Below, one piece after another: positions 1 to 13,466 of a stretch of DNA of 64,000 nucleotides. The translations under genes were made by a program, and so were the position numbers. The notes under the pieces are model-generated. The model made no database searches, was not told the origin of the DNA, and was given only the letters and a program-made list of their open reading frames with translations. Source of the DNA: Heterodera schachtii (taxonomy: Eukaryota; Nematoda; Chromadorea; Rhabditida; Heteroderidae); contig SIJG01000019.1 of assembly GCA_023374025.1 (NCBI GenBank), forward strand, positions 1,314,810-1,378,809, written 5' to 3'. Position 1 is the first letter of the stretch. Every line of letters starts with the position of its first letter.

Positions 1-1477
1 AATGCTTTATTTTGTACAAAAAGCATGCAAAAATCACACCGATTCCAATCACAATAATAAATGACGAGTGCGCAATGTCGGCACAATCGCTTCCAATGCC
101 AGAAATATTAAAAGGCACAAAAATCTCTTAAATAAATAATTCTTATAATATATTTTAATTGATATAAATTATCTATTCCCAAATATTAATCGTGATTACT
201 TTTGAATTTATAAGGGAGACACAAAAACAATAAATAAAAACTTTTATACTTATTTTTCAACAAAAGTTACTAAACTTTTAAATTATCGAATTATATTTTT
301 TCGCACAAATTTTGACACGTTTGGCACATAAAAATTTTGTACCGAATTTGGCCGCAGGCAAATCCACAGGAAAATCCTTGTTCCCCGCATATTTTCCCGA
401 AATGTTGCAATCCTTGCATTTGTAACCGCCATACTTTTGTTCAAATGAATTTGGATCTTCGTTCTGAGAAGCTTCACAATCATTCGCAGAACTTCCAGTT
501 TTTTCCTGACAAAATTCTCTTGACAATAACATTGCGATATATTCGCCACACAATTTAGGGTTGTCTGAAGCATGGCATGAATAATAGGTCAAAACACGAT
601 CATCACCATCATCTGAACCAGAGAAGAATGATGTCATCAAATTTTGGAAATTTAAAAAATTAATCAATTAAAATTATAGTTTTTTTTTTTGTAAATGTTT
701 TTATTGGGGTAAATCAAGCAGAAAGAAATCATAAACCTCAAATTGTTTTATTTTTTGGATGTACAGTCTTTATTTTTGTGTTCATAAAATTGCCCTTACC
801 TAAAATTGGTCACGAAATACGAAATAGAAAAATTCAAATTATGCTTTTGATAGATTTATAGACATTTAAATTTATTTTTTTTTAAATTAAGAATTAGCAA
901 TATATATTTTCTTCAATTTATTTTTTCGTGTCCAGACATTTTCGCCACGAACATTTGTTCCTATGTCCAAAATCGGTTCAAACTTTTTTGAACCCCAATT
1001 TTGGACATAGGCGCAAATGTCCGAAGCGCAAATTTGGCGTAATCTTTTTTATATGTAAAATATTGTTTGATTTTTTTTCAAAATCTTTTTTATTGAATAT
1101 TTATTGCGTTTCTATTCGAACGTAATAGACATTCACAAAAGAACCCTTGGAGCAGTATGTTGTAATGCAATACGGATTCTCAAAATGACAGTTGTCCAGT
1201 CTATCCACAAATTTGTGTTCCAACAATATGCCAACTTTATATATGCGGCAGCATTGGGCTTCTTAAAAAACGCAAATGAGAAAAAAACACATCACAAAGC
1301 CATTTTTTTAAACTCAGCTAATTGATTATTATTTTTTGATTAAAAAAATAAATTTTATTACTATAATAATAGTTATCATTCTATAAATATTATAATATAC
1401 CCACTTCCATAACATTTGTTTAAAATGCTTTCAACACCAATGATGCAGAGCAGCAGAAACAGAAATAAAACATTCAT
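1..1477 (-). CDS. Split gene for a secreted/membrane cysteine-rich protein (Ly6- or ET-module-like), partial at left edge
   Basis: Seen: reading the minus strand, an ATG at 1477-1475 opens a short hydrophobic leader (MNVLFLFLLLCIIGVES) followed by a Lys-Cys-Tyr-Gly start. Exon model: 1477-1405, 1261-1145, 612-343, 126-1. All three introns fall in phase 1. Donors are GTGGGT, GTTCTT (weak) and GTACAA; acceptors are TTTAAG, GGTTCAG and ATTTAAG. Exon 2 has a CC pair, then an NC..YC..YC pattern; exon 3 has six further cysteines before residue 90 of its open frame, including CKDC; exon 4 encodes about 20 residues of ectodomain followed by a membrane helix (FIIVIGIGVIFACFLY) and a basic stop-transfer tail. 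Known: CYxG...YC(I/V)...C patterns with a C-terminal membrane anchor occur in nematode ET-module and Ly6-type surface proteins. Inference: a type I surface or GPI/TM-anchored protein. The exon 2-3 junction is the weakest point; no partner or ligand can be named. Confidence 0.5.
278..612 (-). CDS. Cysteine-rich exon 3 of the left-edge gene, with alternative read-through to a stop
   Basis: This frame stays open from the CAG acceptor (615-613) to a TAA at 280-278, unusual in such AT-rich DNA. It contains eight cysteines; spacing includes FC-X10-DC and a CKDC motif. Two ends are possible. It may splice at the GTACAA donor (342) in phase 1 to the transmembrane exon at 126-1, removing the last two cysteines. 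Or it may read to TAA and end in a cysteine-containing basic tail. The first gives a membrane-anchored form, the second a secreted one. Upstream of the CAG the frame stays open to 667 but has no cysteine or signal peptide there, so an independent start at the internal ATG (637-635) is less likely. Confidence 0.55.
951..1020. repeat. Near-perfect inverted repeat (hairpin)
   Basis: Arms 951-981 and 989-1020 are reverse complements with few mismatches, separated by about 7 nt of T-rich loop. Both arms contain CTATGTCCAAAAT or its complement. It lies inside the proposed second intron of the minus-strand gene. It may be a small foldback element or the tip of a MITE. Confidence 0.7.
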
Positions 1478-4400
1478 TTTAAGCAAATTGTTATTCTTAA
1501 TAAAAATAAAATGGAATATTTAAAACAATATTTAATAATATATTTGTGATTACGGATGGGAGTCAGTCAGTCTCTGTTTTTTGATGTTAGCACAGTTTTG
1601 TGTTAATTAATTCATAAAAATGAATGGTATGAATAATTTACTTTATGTGAATTATTTTTTTATTTGTTCGCAGAATACTGAATAATCTGTCACAATGAAC
1701 AAATTGATGGAATTTCAGCCTACTTAATACAAAAGAGAATGTAATTAATAAATTGATTATTTTTTTAATGAAAATTAATAACCAAAAAATAATAATTAAA
1801 AAATATAAAATATTTATTTTAAATTGAGGCCTTATAAATTGAATTCTTTCAAACAAATAGGTTTAATAAGACTAACATAATGAGTCTCTGTTTTGACATT
1901 TTCTGTTGTTGCAATCTTCACTGTTTTTGGCATTTTCCGTCGTCAAAGTCTGTCGCGTCTCTGATTTGACTACGGCAATAGCATAAATATTAAAATTATT
2001 AAAATGGTTTGCAGATTTGAATATATATAATGTTTTTTTAATTTTTAAATTATTGATCAAATAAAATTTATCGCAGCATTTGTTACATCATTTTACTTGC
2101 TATATTCCATCACTTTTTTAAATTCGTTTCTTCTTTTTTTTTCTCTAATAATTGAAATATCATAAGCATACATTATTCCTTAAATTTTGCATTTGATTAT
2201 TTAAAATTTTTCATAAAAAAAATTTTCGATTTTATTAGTAGGTATAAAAAAGGTAACTTTTTTCATTTTAAAAAAATATTGACCTTCTAATATAGGACTT
2301 CTAAAAATATTAATAATAAGGACGTGTGAAAAAATCCAAAAAAATCAAATCAACTATTATGTCACTGCGTGTCAAGATATATTTTAAGAATTTATCTAAA
2401 TTTAAATAATAAGAAAAGATAAATTCGTTATTTATTGAAAAATGTGTTTTTTTAAAAATTAAAATATTTTAAAATATAATAAAAATATATTCTAAGAACA
2501 GCTCTCTTCAAATGGAATATAGTATTATTAAATCTAAAAAGGTTTTAAAACGAATAAATAATCAAATGGCAATAAAATTAATTTTAATGAATCGATAAAA
2601 AATTAAAACAATTTTTGCAATTTATCAATTATTTTGGCAGTAATGGGTAGGTGTCTAAAATTCCTTTTTTGATGTAAACAATATTCAGATAAAAATAAAA
2701 TAATATTGTTGTATGGGTAAAGGAATATGTTCACTTTAAATTCTGATCCCTTTAAATCTTGAAATTTTTATTTTGAAATTATTATCCAGTTAAATGCTAG
2801 TTTTTGTCTTTTTGTACATTTAATTAAGAATTTTGAATTATTCAATTGAGGTCATATGAGTAATAGTTAAAAATCTTTGCTTTTTGAATTTATTTATTTT
2901 CATGTTGTTTTCCGGAAATAAGGAGCTGATTGACGATTTCTTGATTATTATTATTAAACATGCTAATAAAGCTTGTTGGAGCCATATGCTTAAGAAAAAT
3001 TAAATGATTTGTTTATTCATTATAATATAATACGACACTTTTTTGCTATCGAAATAACAGTTTAACATCTCATTTATTACATTGAATTTTTTGAGATTTA
3101 ATTGCTATTAAGTTTTTTTAAAGAGTTAGTTAATGCTATTTTGCTTTTTATAAAGGGAATGTAAAATATTTTCGTTATATCATTGACAAAATATGAATTT
3201 TCTCTTCGATTATACAAAATTATAATTTATATAATATACTATTTAGTTTATTTAATTAAATGTTGGCTTCTTGCCATAACTAGCGTATTGGCGAGGAAAT
3301 TAAATTATGTTGAATCCACCTAATTAAAAAAAAATTAAATTATCTAATCAATTGTATTATAACAAGTTTTATGGTTTAAATTTTAATAAATATTTAAAAT
3401 TATTCTCTTTTTAGTTGTATGCTTTCAAATAATTTTTTAAAAATTATTATCATGCAAATTTTCGACTTTCTTACGCTTCGTAATTGGCTTTCCAATTTTC
3501 ATTATTATATTTGTTTAAATTTTACTTTCAAAATTAATTCAGAGTTCTGTAATATTTTTTGTTGATTTTATGTAATTGTTTATATAGTCATCCTTTGACA
3601 TAATTTATTAAAATAAAATTTTTTTATTTAAATAAAACATGCTCATGTATCCGTTGTTTACTTTTTTTACATTATAATTTTGCTTCATTTTTCGCTATCA
3701 TTGAATTTATAAATATTTTAAAGATAAGGTGACTATATTTATTTATGTTGTGATAATTTTTTATCAAAAAGATTGTTGGAATGTTGCATTCAAACTCCTT
3801 TTCCTCCGAATGTCGCTGCGTCTTTTTATTAAATGAACATAAAAATAATAATAATAATTTCTTTTTTAATATTTAAAGATTCTTCAATTGTTCATTAAAA
3901 TGAATACTGTGATATTTTTTTGATAAAGCTCAATAAATGGTTCAGATTTTTATTAATTGTTATAATTTTAAATAATTTTAAATGGGAGAGAGAGAGCTTT
4001 TAATTAGCAAATATTTTTTCTTAATTATTTGTCACTGTTATTTTATTTTTTATTTTAATAAATAATCCTTGGCAAGATAAAATCGATTTTTCATCCGGTT
4101 CTTTACTTTTATAATCTTTAATTATCACGAAATATTTAAACTATATTTCAAAATTATGTAAATTTAATAATATTTACCTTCATATCGATTAACTTAAAAT
4201 TATATTTTTAAATCATTTTTACTTTTTTAATTGTCAAATAATGAATTTGGACATAAAACATAACAATTCTCTTGTTTTTGGTAATTAGCTGGTAATTCAA
4301 TTTTATCATGTAAACGATTAAATTTTGTATAAAAACGATTATAATGTTTTTTATTAGTAATTTGTTTTATATTTTCATTTTCTATAAAATTCTATTCCAA

Positions 4401-7400
4401 GTTCATTTGTTCAATTTTGTCTTATCTGACTCAGGTCCTCCGTTCTCTATGCATTGCTCTTTTTAAGTGTATTAAATGTTTTTATATATTCTTCTAATCA
4501 AATTTGTAATAATATTTTAGTCAAGTTTTACTATATTTTTGATTTAAAATTTTTATTTTTTATTTATTCCCTTGTTGAGTGGACAAAATTTCATCTTATA
4601 TATGTAGTAATCTCACGGAAATATGTTGCCACTTTATATATTAACAATGTTATATATATTATCAAATATAGCATCTAAATTTTTTCATAATTTTCTTGTT
4701 ACCTTATCGTTTTTCAAAGACATTTTTGTCTGTCCTCTTGATAATTATTTTATTATTTACAATATAATATTGTTAAGCTGTTTAAATATTTTATTATCAA
4801 TGCTTTTACAAAATTTATGTAACGATTCAAATCCTATTAATCTAGTTTGAGACAGGTTATAAATGTTATGATTATTTCATTTATTATATATAATATTTGC
4901 TTTAAATATTTTATAATGTTCTTAATATTTGTGTATTTTTATATATTTTATAAATTTTTATTTGAGCTTTTTCTAGATCTTAAATTTTTTCAATTTATCG
5001 TCAAGATTATTATTTTTAAATGAACAGAATGATTTTTAACACATTAAAAATATTATCAAATATTTATAAATTCTTTAACTTTTCATTTCACTTTGAACAA
5101 GAATGTGTTCTCCATAGTTATAGTTGCCACGTTGTTCGTTATTTTTAAAATATTTAATCACATTAATAACATTTAATATCTTAAATGCTTTATTAATAAA
5201 TTTTAGTTGTTCACTATTTATTTATTGAATTTAAATAATAATTTACAGTTTTTATAATAATAATATTTAAAAAAACTATAGTTTTAAAAAATTTAATTCG
5301 CTACAGCTCATTGATTTTAAAACTCTTCATTATTTACGGTGTGGGTCAAAAGTTATGTAGATATTTGAAATATGACTTTTCTAGTAAAGGTGGTTTAATT
5401 TTATAAATTTAGTCTTTAATTTTCGAATGGAAATAAAAATTATCACTTAAAATATACACTCTGGCATTATTCTTTAGATTTTGCATTTGTCAATACACAC
5501 TACGTTTCAATTATTTTAATAATTATATTTTTTACTTTTTATCTATATGGGGGACCCTTTTGAGTTTCAAATTTTTTAATGTATGATCTTGGTCACTGAG
5601 CACGAATCAGAACTATTTGACAAATTCCTATTTCCGATTTTTGTTCGATTTCGGGTTCGGGATTAGAAATTGGTTTAAAGATGTCAAGATTCTTCTTTTA
5701 TGAATATTTTATAAATACACATGGCTTGGTAAATATTCAAGAAATTATATATTTATTTTCTGCTGTTCATTATTATTAAATTTTTATCTATCAAATTATT
5801 TATTTTCAGAAGATCTATAGCTTTCTTAATTCTTATTTGATACAAATCATTATGATTCCATTTTGTATTAGGTTTTACTCTATAACCAATCATAAAGCAC
5901 AGTTAACAATAATTACTTTATTAAAAAAAATCATATTTCCGTTAATATATTTTAATTGTCATTTGTAAATTTTATTTTGATTTTTATTTATTAATTTTTT
6001 TCGAATGTGTAAATTAATTTCAATTATTTATTCGCAATTTTCAGCAATTGCTAAAACAAAAATTATTATGTTTCCGTATAAAATAATGCTGATGCTATCT
6101 AATAATTGAATATGGTAGTTATTTTGCCAACTATTTATGTATTAATTCTATCTGATATGTTTTTATGATTTAGCTTTGCAAACTCAAATGATTTCCTTTG
6201 AATTCGTATATAGCTTTCTTTATTTTTCTAGTTGCCTTCTTTTGCTTTTTTTTCTATATTTGAATTGTGTTTAAGATTATATATTTTTAATTTTTAATTA
6301 AAATATGTAAATTATTTAATATTTAGCGAAACTTTTGTTTTTATATAAAAATATTTTTTAATAAATATTCAGTTTATTTTTCATATTTTATTAAAATACA
6401 AACCTTGAATATTTAAAGCTAAAAAATTTTATAATAATTTTATTATAAATTCTAGGCAATAAAATTCAAAAAATACACAATTCGGTACAAATTGAAAGTG
6501 GGAGATAAATATTTTCGTATTTTTGATATATTAATCATTATGGATTTTAACCTAATGGCCGAAGCATTGAATATGTTTATTCCTTCGCGCTAAGATCTTT
6601 TATTAAGCTTTGAGTTTTTATTTTATTAACTAATCTTTCATATGATTTAAATAATTTAAATATTTTCTTTGTTTGAATTTCATAGAATTTGATTTATTAT
6701 TTTAAAAGATTTTGCATTATTTATGTATTAGAGCTGTTAAAAATATTGATTACAATTTATTTATATATCAGATTTCATTTTTTGAAAGTAAAAAATTAAT
6801 TACAAAATATTTGGAAGAAATTTATTTAAAAATTGAATTAAGCTATCAGGTAAAAGTTCGTTTATAAAAAATAACATTTTGGCCAATTTGAGCGGATTGA
6901 GTAATTTGCAATTAAATGTATTCCTCTTGTCATTCACACACTGTTACCAAACAAAAAAGATTTTTTGTAAAAATTTTTATGAATTCTTTTCCAGTGGCGC
7001 TATTATTACCAGACTTTTATGCTTCCAATTTCATTTACTTTGAACCCATACAGAATGTGTAGATCTTTACAATTTTTTAAATAATTTTTTAACAAAGTTA
7101 AAATATTATCTCAAAATCCACTTTTAATTTTATTGTTTTCGTAAATCTTTTAATTTATCATCGCTAATAAAATACTTGTTTACTTTATAATTGCTATTGT
7201 TAAATAGGTCAAAAAATTTCTTATTTTGTATTATGACTATTCTTTTTCCTTATATATTTTGACAATAATCTAAATGCTTTAACAATATAAATTAATTAAG
7301 TTAAATGAATTAATTTTTTCTTAAGAGAAACTTCGTTTTTGTATTATAAGAGCTGTTTTTATAATATCTATAACTATAATAATTTATAATAAAAATATTA

Positions 7401-8200
7401 CTTTTTTTCATTTATTCGGCTTGGTCTTAGGCTTAATATTTGAACTTCGTTTAAAAATTAATCTTTCTTATTTCGTATTTAATTAGCAACATTATTCGAT
7501 TTTTGAATTTTGTTTAAAAAATTTGTATGCTAATTTTTTAAATTTTTTTTTGGTTTTAAGGATTTTTAAATTAAAAAAGTTTTTCGTTCTAACTTAATTT
7601 GGCGATATTTATATATTAATTTAATTTAAATATTAATATATTAATTCTAATTTAATAATATCATTTTTTTAATGATAAAAACCAATAATTTTAATAATTG
7701 TTAGAGTTTATTCATTTTACGCTATTAAGTAATTTAGAATAATAAGAAGAAAGACTATTTTTTTTATAATTTCTTATATAATTTATATATTTTTTGATTA
7801 ATACTTTATGTTGGTAGATTAAATTAGTTTTACATAATACTTAATTTAAATTAGTAAATTTTTTAGTCATTATTAACTTTTGCTATTCATTATATTTCTT
7901 AGACTTCTAATTATCTATTTTATTCAGATTAATTTAATTAGGAATATACATTTTTTTAATTATTAAATAATGTATTTGATTAAATTCTCTGATATACATT
8001 ACAATACATTGCAAATTATTATAAGTTTTGTTATTTTCTTTTTTTATACAGAATTTTTTTTATGAATTTTTATTGTGATGATCCCTTTGAAGAATTTAAA
8101 CACCTTATCAGTTGTATCCCATTTTAAGAAAATTTTATTCTTTAATCTCAAATGAAAAATAAAGAAATACATTGAAATGATTGGAAGCGTAAAATGAATA
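1478..8200. other. AT-rich intergenic desert, T-rich on the plus strand from about 2.0 kb
   Basis: No convincing gene. Sequence is dominated by T runs with short GC-richer islets. At 1560-2060 the minus strand has a few open stretches with repeated CAGAGACT motifs but no consistent gene model. Longer open frames such as 4454-4850 are low-complexity Phe/Ile/Leu/Tyr translations of T-rich DNA and were not accepted. Confidence 0.6.
2902..3003 (+). other. Coding-like micro-ORF, 33 codons
   Basis: ATG-to-TAA frame of 33 aa with more varied composition (acidic, Trp, Cys, Lys) than the surrounding T-rich DNA translates to. No signal peptide, motif or recognisable homology. It could be a chance ORF in a GC-richer islet. 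Confidence 0.15.
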
Positions 8201-9437
8201 TAATGAATATAAACGAAAAATTGCACATTTAACCATTAATCTAAAAAAAACCTTTAAAGTTCAAAGTATCAAGTGAAGAAAAACTATTTTTAAGTGTTAA
8301 AAAAATCATATTTAAAATTTGAGTTAAAAAATAAAAGAACCATTGTTTTTTCTAAAATAATAATTTTAATTGAAACGTAAGAATAAAATTAATTGTAAGA
8401 TTTTAAATTAAAAAAACTTAATAATTAATAAACAGTAACAACGGCCCATAAAATGGCAACAAAATTGGCGACAAACTAGCTGCCATGAAGAAATGTTTAA
8501 TTAGAATAATAAAATAAACCGAATTTACATGATTGCTAAAAAATTATTATGAAATACTTTTTATTTTATCTGGTGCCTATTCTTGGTTGATTGACCTTCC
8601 TTCTTTTAGATGAACGAATTAAATATCTTATTTCAATGAAGATATATTGAAAGGTTAATTTTTTTTTAAATTTTATTTAAAATTTAAATGAATAAATATA
8701 ATTAAAAGCAGATTCCTGAATAAATCTATAAAAAATAAAATCAAAATTCATGCAAACAATCGGTTGTTTAAAAAATTACAATTAAATAAAATTAATTTTG
8801 AGATAAAATGTCGAATATGAAGTAAAATTGGAGGAGGAAGCGCTTTTTACTGCCATTTTCTCAAAATAAATGAAAGGAATTATTAGAAAATTAGCCAAAA
8901 ATTGAACGAATAAATTACTTCATGCTGGATATTATATGCAAATTTATAAAGAGAAATTAATAAATTAAAATGATTTATTAAGTTTATATCCAAATAATAT
9001 ATTTTTATTCAACAAAGCTCATTTAAACAAAGTAATAAATTATTTTTTCTATAGATTTTTATCTTCAAAAAAGCATCTATCATTATGCATACATGCTTGA
9101 AAATTAAATATTTAATTGTATTGGTTCATAAGTATCAAAGAATTCATATTGATTGTAATCTTTGTTTAATTAAAATAATATCCTGATTTAAACGTATATG
9201 CTGATAGTATAATAATTATTTCATAGAAAATATATTTAATATTTTTTGTCGTGAAGTGCATCAATGTATTGCAATGCTAAAATAATAAATAATTTATTTT
9301 CAAAATAAATAAAAAACAATGCTATTAATCGAACAAATAAAAAAACTATTAAAAGAGATATTACCCTAAAAAATACAAAATTAATATTAATTGCATAATT
9401 AAAATCATTGTTTATATTATTAAAATATTATAATCAC

Positions 9438-9468
9438 AAGCCTCACTTTATTACAAAGCCTCACTTTA
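9438..9468. repeat. Short direct repeat, 13 bp x 2
   Basis: AAGCCTCACTTTA occurs at 9438-9450 and 9456-9468, 18 bp apart. Confidence 0.8.
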
Positions 9469-9522
9469 AATAATTAATTGCCGAAACAAACATTTAAACA
9501 TGAGCATATTACAAGTTAGTTA

Positions 9523-9624
9523 ATGAACTTAAGACGTTACTGTTTGGAGTACAGTACTGATGATGGTCAACTAGAATTTCCAAATCTCAAGGGCATCCAT
9601 ATTAAACTATTAAAACAGCTTTAA
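9523..9624 (+). other. Coding-like micro-ORF, 33 codons
   Basis: ATG-to-TAA frame with mixed composition (Arg-Arg, Cys, STDDGQ) in a locally GC-richer islet. Same length as the frame at 2902-3003 but not similar in sequence. No known family; may be chance. Confidence 0.15.
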
Positions 9625-12600
9625 ATCATGTTTTATTAAAAAGATTAACATAATAGGAATATCAAAAGATAATATTAAAAGCCTAAATCCTTAAACCAGT
9701 AAATATAAAAAGATAAACACTTTATTTGATAGATTAAAACTTCAAGACCAAAATATTGTGCAATAACTGCTTAAATATACAACTCTGAATAACAAAAAAT
9801 TATTTTAACAAATTAATGATAATCAAAATTAGAAATTTTCTTTTCCATATAAAATTTTTTTAAATGAATTTATTTTTTAATCAAGTAATTTTGAATTTAA
9901 AAAGTTTATTATATTGAACAATTCCCGGTAAACAACATACATTAATATAAATGTTGAATCGAAACTTTTAAAATATTATGTGTGCGGTTAGCAATAAAAT
10001 AAAAATTTTAACTTGTTTAAAAAATGAGTTCGACCATGTATTTGTAATTGATGACGCAACCCGTGACATGAGATACATTAAATAAATAAAATAAATCCTT
10101 ACATTAATTTTATTTTTAAAATAAAAATAACTTAATATAAGTTTTTCACAAAATAATCATACAGATTAATTATATTAAATCAATGAATTATAACAACTAT
10201 TGAAATGATCTTATCCTTAAATATGCCATTTAGAATAAGAAATATTAAAAAGATGCTCAAGCAATTAATTATATTGATATAATATAACTATTTGTTTTTT
10301 CCATTATACATTGAGCAACAGAAATAGATGCTTACAAAAATAAAATAACAAAATAATTATTTTGAAAGGAGATAAAGCCGAGAAAATTTCTAATTAAAAA
10401 TTTAAAAAATAGGAACGATTTCGTACGAGAAGCGAAGTGTTCCTTGCCACAATTAAGAATACTTGAAAGCAAGGGGTATAAATATTATTTATTTATCCAT
10501 AATAAAACATATTAATTCAAAAGCTTAAACTAGCATTTTTTTGAAAGTCAGTTACTAATCTAGAAATTAAAACTTACAATATTAGCTTAAACTTAAACAA
10601 AATCAAATTAATAAACAATGATTTACCCAGAGTGAATAGGAATTGTACATATTTCCCATCGTCACCATAAGCATGGTAATTGTAGTAGTTTAATTATATT
10701 AAAAAATTTATACTAAATAACGCAAAGAATTAGAAAACAAATACACTACTAGTGAAAAAACTAATAACAAAAAAGATGTTAAATTGACAAAGTTATTTTG
10801 CTCACTCATGAACAATAAATAATTTAATTTTTTAAATTACGTCTCCGAAAAATAAATTATATTAATTTTGTATATTGTCTAATTTACACAATATAATCTT
10901 AAATCTAATTAACTTTAAAACAAACGAACAAATGTTAAACTACCCATTTTGATAGGTAATATAAATTGGTTTGAATACAAATTATAGTGCCAAGAAATCA
11001 TTACAGAACTAATTCAAAAAATAATCCAAAATCATCAGAAGTGAATTTAATTTTATTTACAAATTACAATGTAATACGACACAAATAAATAATTATGAAA
11101 AATAAAAACAATTAATATCATTATAAGTATATTAATTGATGAATGAATAAGTAATGATCGACGACGTCGTAGCCATCACTAATCTGAGGCATAAAATAAT
11201 TATTTATGAATCTGCTTCCATAATTTATTATAAATAATTATATATTAAAAAGCAGAATTTAAAAAAAAAATTCAATAATTTAATCACACTTTTAATCTTT
11301 TATTGCTGGATTTGTTTGGGCAACAAGAGCACATATTTTTTGGTACAATAATTTAATTTAATTATTTAATTTGCTAAATTATACAAAAAATTCATTTGTA
11401 AAATTATAAGAATAAAAATAAATAAAATTTCTTAATTATAAAAATATTAATTTTCCAAAAAAATCTCAACAAAGCAATATGGCTCTTATTTTTATAAAAT
11501 AAAATTTAAAAATAAATTTCTATTAAAAATAAAAGTATTTCAAGATTTTTAATTACCTGTTAAAAGTTTTTTTAAACAAAAAAAGAATTAATTAAGAAAA
11601 TTAACAAAGTTAAATTTAATAAATGCAACAACATAATGATTAAAAATAAAAATTCACATTTAATTAAAATAGAAAATAAGTCTAAGTACAAAATATATAA
11701 AATTATTAATATACTGTATGAATAAATTTAGTTATGCTAACTTTGTCGTTAATAATATGTTAAATGTCAAACGGAGTTAAAATATTTGAAAGAGATTAAA
11801 GAAATATTTAAAATAATGATTTTAATAATTGCAATAATTAAAATTTTGATGATAAGATTGTTAGTGAATTATATTTGATAATTTATTAATCTTTATCTTT
11901 TTTCTCTTCTATCGGATAAAATTTTAATTTTTACTTTTTTTTAAATTTCCAATATTTGAAATTCTCAAGGGTTGGCTTCGCTTCAATTTCTTGTTTGTTT
12001 TTTTTTTTCTTATCCAGTCATAAAAGTTATTTGATTATTTTATTTCCTGTTTTATCTATAATTTATGTAAATAATTTATTCTTTTAAATATGTATTATTT
12101 TTCTCTTTCAATTGTATATATTTATGATTCCTTTTCTTATTTGTTATAATGGAAACAATATTTTTATTGTAGTTAAAATTAAAAATTGCTTATTTATTTT
12201 CAATAACCAAACAACTCTTAAAATGAAGAATAAATTTTTAAAATTATTTTAGCGATTTTATTAATTTATAATATATTAGTAAAAAAAATAGCCTCATCTA
12301 GTAATTTCAGAACGTATATTGGACAAAGCTCGAGTGCTGCAAATAATTTTTCAATTACTTTTTTCAATTTTAATTTTATCATATTTCAAAAACGATAAAA
12401 CTTTATTACATATGAAATGTTTAAATTCAAGAGCATATTATATTTTCATTTTAATAATCTTATACATTTTCGATTAAAATTTTCTTTCTTTTTCTTAAAT
12501 AAATTTAGTATTAACAATTAATACGAATTTTTGTTTGTAATAATTTTTTACATTTATTGTGTCTTTGTCGATGTCCAAATCTTTAAATTGCTTCAAAATA

Positions 12601-12907
12601 TTTTTACAGTTATTTCTATGCTATCACTTCTAATTTTCAATTAAATATTTGCTATTTTGTTATTAGTTTTTTTATTTTTTACCATGGTTGGGTAAGTATT
12701 CCTTTTTTCAATTATAATTTTATTTTTCAAAAAATTATTAATTCCTTTATATTTTAATATAGTATTCAATATAATTTATATTTTGCTTTTAATTATCCTA
12801 TATTCATAACAAAATTTTGTCGTTTGTTCGTTGAAGATTCCGAATGGTTTTTGGAGCATTAGAAAATTTATTTTCTTCTTGTATTAGTAAATTCAAAAAA
12901 AATTTTT

Positions 12908-12973
12908 GCCATATCCACTTGTGCCAGGCTTCTCACTTGTAGGGATTCTGGCCAATCCGCCATATCCACTTGT
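12908..12973. repeat. Fragment of a 51-bp minisatellite
   Basis: GCCATATCCACTTGT occurs at 12908-12922 and 12959-12973, exactly 51 bp apart. The stretch is GC-richer than its surroundings, consistent with about 1.3 units of a tandem repeat. Confidence 0.6.
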
Positions 12974-13230
12974 TTATTATTTATTTCCCGTTGTCTTTAT
13001 TATTAGTTTTATTAATTTTCTCTTATTTCTTCCTTTTTAAATTATATTATTTAAATAATGTGGTATTATTTATTATGTGTTATGTGTTTATATTTAATTA
13101 AATTTTATTAAATGCTTATAAATTTTAAATTTCTTTAATTTGCACAAATGGCAAAAATTAATATTTTATGATTTACATCCATCTGTTAACAAATTGAACA
13201 AATTGCACTCAAAATTCCAAAATTTTCTCC

Positions 13231-13252
13231 GGCAGTGCCAATAAGCACTGCC
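13231..13252. repeat. Perfect 8-bp-stem hairpin
   Basis: GGCAGTGC and GCACTGCC flank a 6-nt loop (CAATAA). The flanks (AAAATTTTCTCC before, CCCAAAAAAATTTTT after) resemble those of the hairpin at 18629-18657. Confidence 0.7.
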
Positions 13253-13376
13253 AGACCTCCTAGCCCCCAAAAAAATTTTTAGAAAAAAGCGCACCACTGA
13301 AAATTTTTATTGATTTTTTCATTTGAATAAAAAATTTTCAATGATTTTTGAACATATATTTAAAAAAAATTAATTG

Positions 13377-13466
13377 ACCCGAATCCCGAAACCCGACATT
13401 TTTTTCGTCCCGAATCCCGACCCGATAATTTTTCGGCCGACCCGACCCGAATCCCGATCCGATATT
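13377..13466. repeat. CCCGAA-type degenerate tandem repeat
   Basis: Repeated CCCGAATCCCGA and CCCGACCCGA words in AT-rich DNA. Related words occur in the opposite orientation at 24902-25047. Confidence 0.7.

Larger units (their letters stand above)
8200..11880. other. A-rich desert (plus strand), no gene seen
   Basis: Strand composition flips from T-rich to A-rich near 8.2 kb and back near 11.9 kb. Contains small direct repeats, a palindromic islet around 11160-11172 (ACGACGTCGT) and micro-ORFs, but no gene model. Confidence 0.6.

Noticed and set aside
4454..4850. Overlapping 74- and 75-codon frames
   Set aside because: Phe/Ile/Leu/Tyr/Asn composition expected from T-rich DNA; no motif and no splice context.
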